Below are positions 7,041 through 9,875 of a stretch of 9,875 nt of DNA, piece after piece. A model generated the notes under the pieces. That model was not told the DNA's origin and ran no database searches. It saw only the letters and a list, made by a program, of their open reading frames with translations. Positions within the stretch are counted from its first letter, which is position 1; each line of letters starts with the position of its first letter. The stretch covers positions 1-9,875 of the forward strand of contig JAABRW010000423.1 of the NCBI GenBank assembly GCA_011390695.1, read 5' to 3'. Source of the DNA: Desulfotignum sp. (GTDB lineage: Bacteria > Desulfobacterota > Desulfobacteria > Desulfobacterales > Desulfobacteraceae). Both the position numbers and the translations under genes were made by a program.

Positions 7041-8510
7041 TTACATCGGCGGTAGTGTGAACTGTCTCAGCACCAGGGAAAATATAAAAAGGTATAAGCT
7101 GAGCAGCCAAAGCATTGTTTTAACGGCTTTTTTCCGATCTTTCATGGCCAAAAGCGCCCATGCAGGCCCGCAGCTTGACAGCAGAAAAACCATATGCAGT
7201 ACAGAAATTCCGTTCCGAAATAAAAGCAGAACAGGGAATATCAGCAGACCCAGTGTCACGCAAGTTACGATGCGCCGATGGATGGCATATTCATCCTGTC
7301 CGCGATGGGTCAGCACCACATAGTATGTCGGGATTTTCGCCAGGCGATCAGATTCGACATCCTTCCAGTCCTTGGGTATCGAAATCAAGGTGCCGCCGCC
7401 AAATACGACAACAGAGGGCAACACAAGGTCTTGGCCCGAAAAACCTGTGGGGGAGGCTGCCCCAGCCAGGAAGGCCATCAAGGCCCAGATGCCTTCAATT
7501 TTATAGGAAAGACAGAACCGCTCTTTCAATCGGACTGACGGATGGTGATATAAAAACCCTGCAACAAAACAGATCACAATCATCAGGACCATCACAAAAT
7601 TCACCTGGGCAATGGAAAACAACAGGCAGAAAACAAAAAAAGATGACCAGGTAACATCATCCAGTGTCGTATTTTCCTTTCGGTTGGCAAGCTGATCTTC
7701 ATCCCGGTCATAGCAGTCATTTTGAATCAGCAAAAATACAAAGAACAACAGAACAATGACACCCTTGATCACCCCGTTGCCGAAACCATATCCCGCCCAG
7801 ACAGCCCCGGAAACCGCCAGCATGAAATGGGGCAGCGCATGGTTGAACCGGGTGATTGAAGCAAGAACAGGAGGTCCCCGCAGTATGGCATAAACGATAA
7901 AAGAAACCAGCAGGTTGAATACGGAAAGGATAACACTGCGGATGTGCGGTTGAAGCGAAAACATGTCGCTGCTGCAGATCAGCCAAACGAAAACAAAACC
8001 GTGGAGCTGTATTATGATGTAGGTTCCGATGGCCCCCACCGCACCACGCAGGAAGGATCGGGTCAGATAACAGATAAAAAACCCCACAACAGCGACCAGC
8101 ATCCAAAGCACAATGGTTTCACCGACAGGTAGATAATCCGCCGTCAATAAAGGCTCAAACTCTTTGAAATACTGATATCGTGGTTGTTTTGCCCCTGACA
8201 GGTAATCAATCAGGGGCGGGGCTATTCCAAACAGCAGCCCGACTGATACCGGTTTGGCTGCTGTTTCAAAGGAAAGACCCGCCACTATTTTCAATAAAAG
8301 GGTGAATGAAAAAAACATGACCAGATAAAAATTGATATACACCAGCAACCGGGAATAGCAATTAACCACCGTTATTTGCGGCAACGGGGCCACTTCCAGC
8401 GTCAGTCGGCAGAGGCTTACAAAAAAAAGCATCAAGACGACAGCCCTGGCGTCGTAACGCCGATTCATGAAATGTTCAATGGCTCTGGCCAATGGTAAAT
8501 ATGTCTCCAA
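7041..8510 (-). CDS. UbiA-family prenyltransferase fused to an N-terminal multi-spanning membrane domain
   Basis: A 489-residue integral membrane protein. The C-terminal half (about 225-489) is a UbiA-type prenyltransferase. Its first Asp-rich motif is N264-D265-C-Y-D268-R-D270-E-D272 and its second is D381-W-K-D384-V-E-S-D388-R, the two Mg-diphosphate binding sites of the family. About nine hydrophobic segments surround them. UbiA enzymes transfer a polyprenyl chain to an aromatic or lipid acceptor; some act as terpene cyclases. The acceptor here cannot be predicted. The N-terminal 220 residues hold about six further hydrophobic segments, including GLLFGIAPPLIDYLSG, and match no family I recognise. 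Typical UbiA proteins are about 280-320 residues, so this is a clear extension. The start is uncertain: TTG 8510 is the first possible codon after an in-frame stop, TTG 8492 follows a GGAGA by 11 nt, and the first ATG is at 8468. It lies 42 bp after the dockerin-like gene, probably in one transcript, and converges on the toroid gene with a 15-bp gap. Confidence 0.85.
   Translation of the reverse strand: METYLPLARAIEHFMNRRYDARAVVLMLFFVSLCRLTLEVAPLPQITVVNCYSRLLVYINFYLVMFFSFTLLLKIVAGLSFETAAKPVSVGLLFGIAPPLIDYLSGAKQPRYQYFKEFEPLLTADYLPVGETIVLWMLVAVVGFFICYLTRSFLRGAVGAIGTYIIIQLHGFVFVWLICSSDMFSLQPHIRSVILSVFNLLVSFIVYAILRGPPVLASITRFNHALPHFMLAVSGAVWAGYGFGNGVIKGVIVLLFFVFLLIQNDCYDRDEDQLANRKENTTLDDVTWSSFFVFCLLFSIAQVNFVMVLMIVICFVAGFLYHHPSVRLKERFCLSYKIEGIWALMAFLAGAASPTGFSGQDLVLPSVVVFGGGTLISIPKDWKDVESDRLAKIPTYYVVLTHRGQDEYAIHRRIVTCVTLGLLIFPVLLLFRNGISVLHMVFLLSSCGPAWALLAMKDRKKAVKTMLWLLSLYLFIFSLVLRQFTLPPM
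8191..8217. repeat. 8-bp GC-rich hairpin inside the UbiA fusion gene
   Basis: GCCCCTGA (8191-8198) pairs with TCAGGGGC (8210-8217) around an 11-nt loop. On the minus-strand message it lies at the PPLIDYLSG codons of the N-terminal domain. It is followed by AAAACAACC rather than a U run, so it is not an intrinsic terminator. Confidence 0.5.
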
Positions 8511-8552
8511 TTCCGGGAAAACAGTTCAACAAGTCAAATAGTCATTTCACCG

Positions 8553-9875
8553 CTATGGGTTGCAATCGGTGCGGCCGAATTCTGTTGCCATGACAGACAG
8601 ATTGACATTGTTTTCATTGAATTTGGACAAATCACGCCCATCGACATCGCCATCTTCGTCAAAATCGGCTGCACAAACTGCTGACAATACATACTGTGCG
8701 CAGATAATACGATCGCCTTCAGGAGCAAGACTGATAGTCGGAGTCTCAAAAGGGCCTCCGGGCAGATCAAAGCCATACCGGTCCGTCCACTTGCTGAATT
8801 CCCATCTTCCATAGCTGAACGGTGCAGTGACTTCTACGGGATTGCTGCTGAATTCATATATCCTCAGGGCTCTGCCCCTTGCATCCTTTCGCCCGTTGAA
8901 GTCAGGTTTGTTCAGGGTAAAATACGGCATGAAATCGGATTCATCGGAAATTGAACCGGACGTATCTGCTGTGGAAACCAGAATTTCAAAATCTTTTCTG
9001 GCCAGGCTTTCGTTTCTTTGCACATAATCAAAGTCCAGATTCAGGACGATGTTTTTAATGCTGATTGTCGAACAGGTCGCGTCACGGCAGCTCCTTGAAA
9101 TTTTCAGGTCTGTCCAGGCTGACGGCCGTGAAAAGAACAGCAGACTGGAGCAGTCGGACATACCGAGCAATGTACACAAAAGGGACTGACTGGCAGCACT
9201 GGGCTTTGTCTGGTTCAGAATTTCTAAGTCCGGATACCACCTTGCTTCCCAGATGATTGGATTAGACGTGTCGCTGTTATAGTGGCGGAACTGGTAAATA
9301 GCCCCGTCTGTCTTGAAATTTGAAAGACCGGCGTGTTCAATTCTGATCCGGACCATCGGATTGCTGCCGTAACTGCCATCGACAGGTTCGGTTTCAATGC
9401 TGTGAACATTGAGGCTGACAATCCTGACATTTTCTTCATCCGGAAAAAAGAACCCTTCCTCCATGAGATTCAGGGAAACGGTTTCCCCCCGGTTCAGGCT
9501 GGCAATTTCATGCGCTATCAACGGGAAAGGCTGGCCGGCAGACAGTTCAGGCGTATTTGAATTATAATCCGTAAAAACACTTTCTGCAATTTCTGCAAGT
9601 TTGTCTTCATAAAGGCTTCTCAAGGTGGCAAACTGCTCAGGGGTAATGACATGATCGGTGTTCATGCTGGCTATTTCTTCAAATTTCTGCATCAGCCCCT
9701 GAAGATTCAATGTTTCGTTATAGGGTCGAAGCAGCCGGTATTCATAAGCCCGGGCCAGATAATAATGGTATTTCAACAGTCGGTAATAGGTTCGTTGTTC
9801 CATTTCATCCAGATAGGCGGAGGCCCTGCCATCACAAACCAGCAGACCCGGGGTCGCATCACGATTCATGGCATC
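8553..9875 (-). CDS. Secreted-type protein with InlB-like repeat and C-terminal dockerin-like EF-hand (N-terminus outside window)
   Basis: The frame stays open to the window edge past an ATG at 9869, and no signal peptide follows that ATG, so this is probably the C-terminal 440 residues of a larger extracellular protein. Numbering is from the 9869 Met. Residues 1-115 are helical, with a Tyr/Arg-rich stretch (YYRLLKYHYYLARAYEYRL). Residues 125-340 are beta-rich without a family I can name. About 345-395 resembles a divergent InlB B-repeat (VTAPFSYGRWEFSKW, then a strand ending ICAQYV). The last 40 residues are dockerin-like: D402-F-D404-E-D406-G-D-V-D410-G-R-D413-L fits a calcium-binding EF loop (1, 3, 5, 9, 12), followed by a degenerate second half ending in EFGRTDCNP. 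Such tails are found on cell-surface or secreted proteins. It is a plausible substrate of the adjacent T2SS, by inference only. A 42-bp gap separates it from the UbiA gene. Confidence 0.7.
   Translation of the reverse strand, partial: DAMNRDATPGLLVCDGRASAYLDEMEQRTYYRLLKYHYYLARAYEYRLLRPYNETLNLQGLMQKFEEIASMNTDHVITPEQFATLRSLYEDKLAEIAESVFTDYNSNTPELSAGQPFPLIAHEIASLNRGETVSLNLMEEGFFFPDEENVRIVSLNVHSIETEPVDGSYGSNPMVRIRIEHAGLSNFKTDGAIYQFRHYNSDTSNPIIWEARWYPDLEILNQTKPSAASQSLLCTLLGMSDCSSLLFFSRPSAWTDLKISRSCRDATCSTISIKNIVLNLDFDYVQRNESLARKDFEILVSTADTSGSISDESDFMPYFTLNKPDFNGRKDARGRALRIYEFSSNPVEVTAPFSYGRWEFSKWTDRYGFDLPGGPFETPTISLAPEGDRIICAQYVLSAVCAADFDEDGDVDGRDLSKFNENNVNLSVMATEFGRTDCNP
8628..8666 (-). other. 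Dockerin-like EF-hand calcium-binding loop
   Basis: Codons for residues 402-414 of the secreted-type protein. Asp occurs at loop positions 1, 3, 5, 9 and 12 with Gly at 6 and a hydrophobic residue at 8, the spacing of type I dockerin and excalibur-type loops. Only one intact loop is present, whereas cellulosomal dockerins have two; the second half has lost its acidic ligands. No cohesin is visible in this window. Confidence 0.75.
8964..8982 (+). repeat. 19-bp direct repeat, copy 2 (antisense within the dockerin-like gene)
   Basis: Same 19 bases as 4354-4372, but here read from the opposite strand as part of LVSTADT in the secreted-type protein, so protein homology does not explain the match. 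Confidence 0.7.

Noticed and set aside
7160..7654. 164-codon open frame on the plus strand opposite the UbiA gene
   Set aside because: It overlaps both UbiA catalytic motifs on the other strand, and its product is Arg/Gln/Pro/Ser-rich with no structure or motif, as expected of an antisense shadow.

Overview
The window looks like chromosomal DNA from a Gram-negative bacterium of the Desulfobacterota/Deltaproteobacteria, most plausibly a Desulfobacterales sulfate reducer. This is an inference. It rests on the gsp gene order, the GspN type usually seen in deltaproteobacteria, the overall style of the proteins, and a C-terminal dockerin-like tail ending in FGRTDC that I recall from surface proteins of this group. 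No rRNA, tRNA, CRISPR array, integrase or transposase is visible.

Left part (1-5938, plus strand): five type II secretion system (T2SS) genes packed without gaps: gspM (5' end cut off by the window), gspN, gspC, gspD, gspE. From gspN to gspE each start overlaps the previous stop (4 nt, 1 nt, 8 nt), so they form one operon with translational coupling. Together they encode inner-membrane platform proteins (M, N), the clamp linking the platform to the outer membrane (C), the outer-membrane secretin channel (D) and the cytoplasmic motor ATPase (E). The order M-N-C-D-E is a rotated version of the classical C-to-N order. It implies that gspF-L lie upstream of the window and that gspE is the last core gene.

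Middle (5938-7025, plus strand): a 31-codon reading frame overlaps the gspE stop as TAATG and ends inside the start region of the next gene. That gene encodes an exported alpha/alpha-toroid protein of about 330 residues resembling the terpene-cyclase/prenyltransferase repeat fold. It has a D-x-D-D motif and two QW-like repeats. It appears to be translated from the tail of the gsp message.

Right part (7041-9875, minus strand, convergent): reading leftwards, a large secreted-type protein (N-terminus outside the window) carries an InlB-like divergent beta repeat and one dockerin-like EF-hand at its C-terminus. It is followed 42 bp later by a 489-residue membrane protein that fuses about 220 residues of unrecognised multi-spanning sequence to a UbiA-type prenyltransferase domain with both Asp-rich motifs intact.

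The secretion genes are conventional. The points of interest are the exported toroid protein coupled to the gsp operon, its proximity to a UbiA-domain fusion, and a dockerin-tailed protein that would be a natural candidate T2SS substrate. Whether these form one system cannot be settled from this sequence alone.
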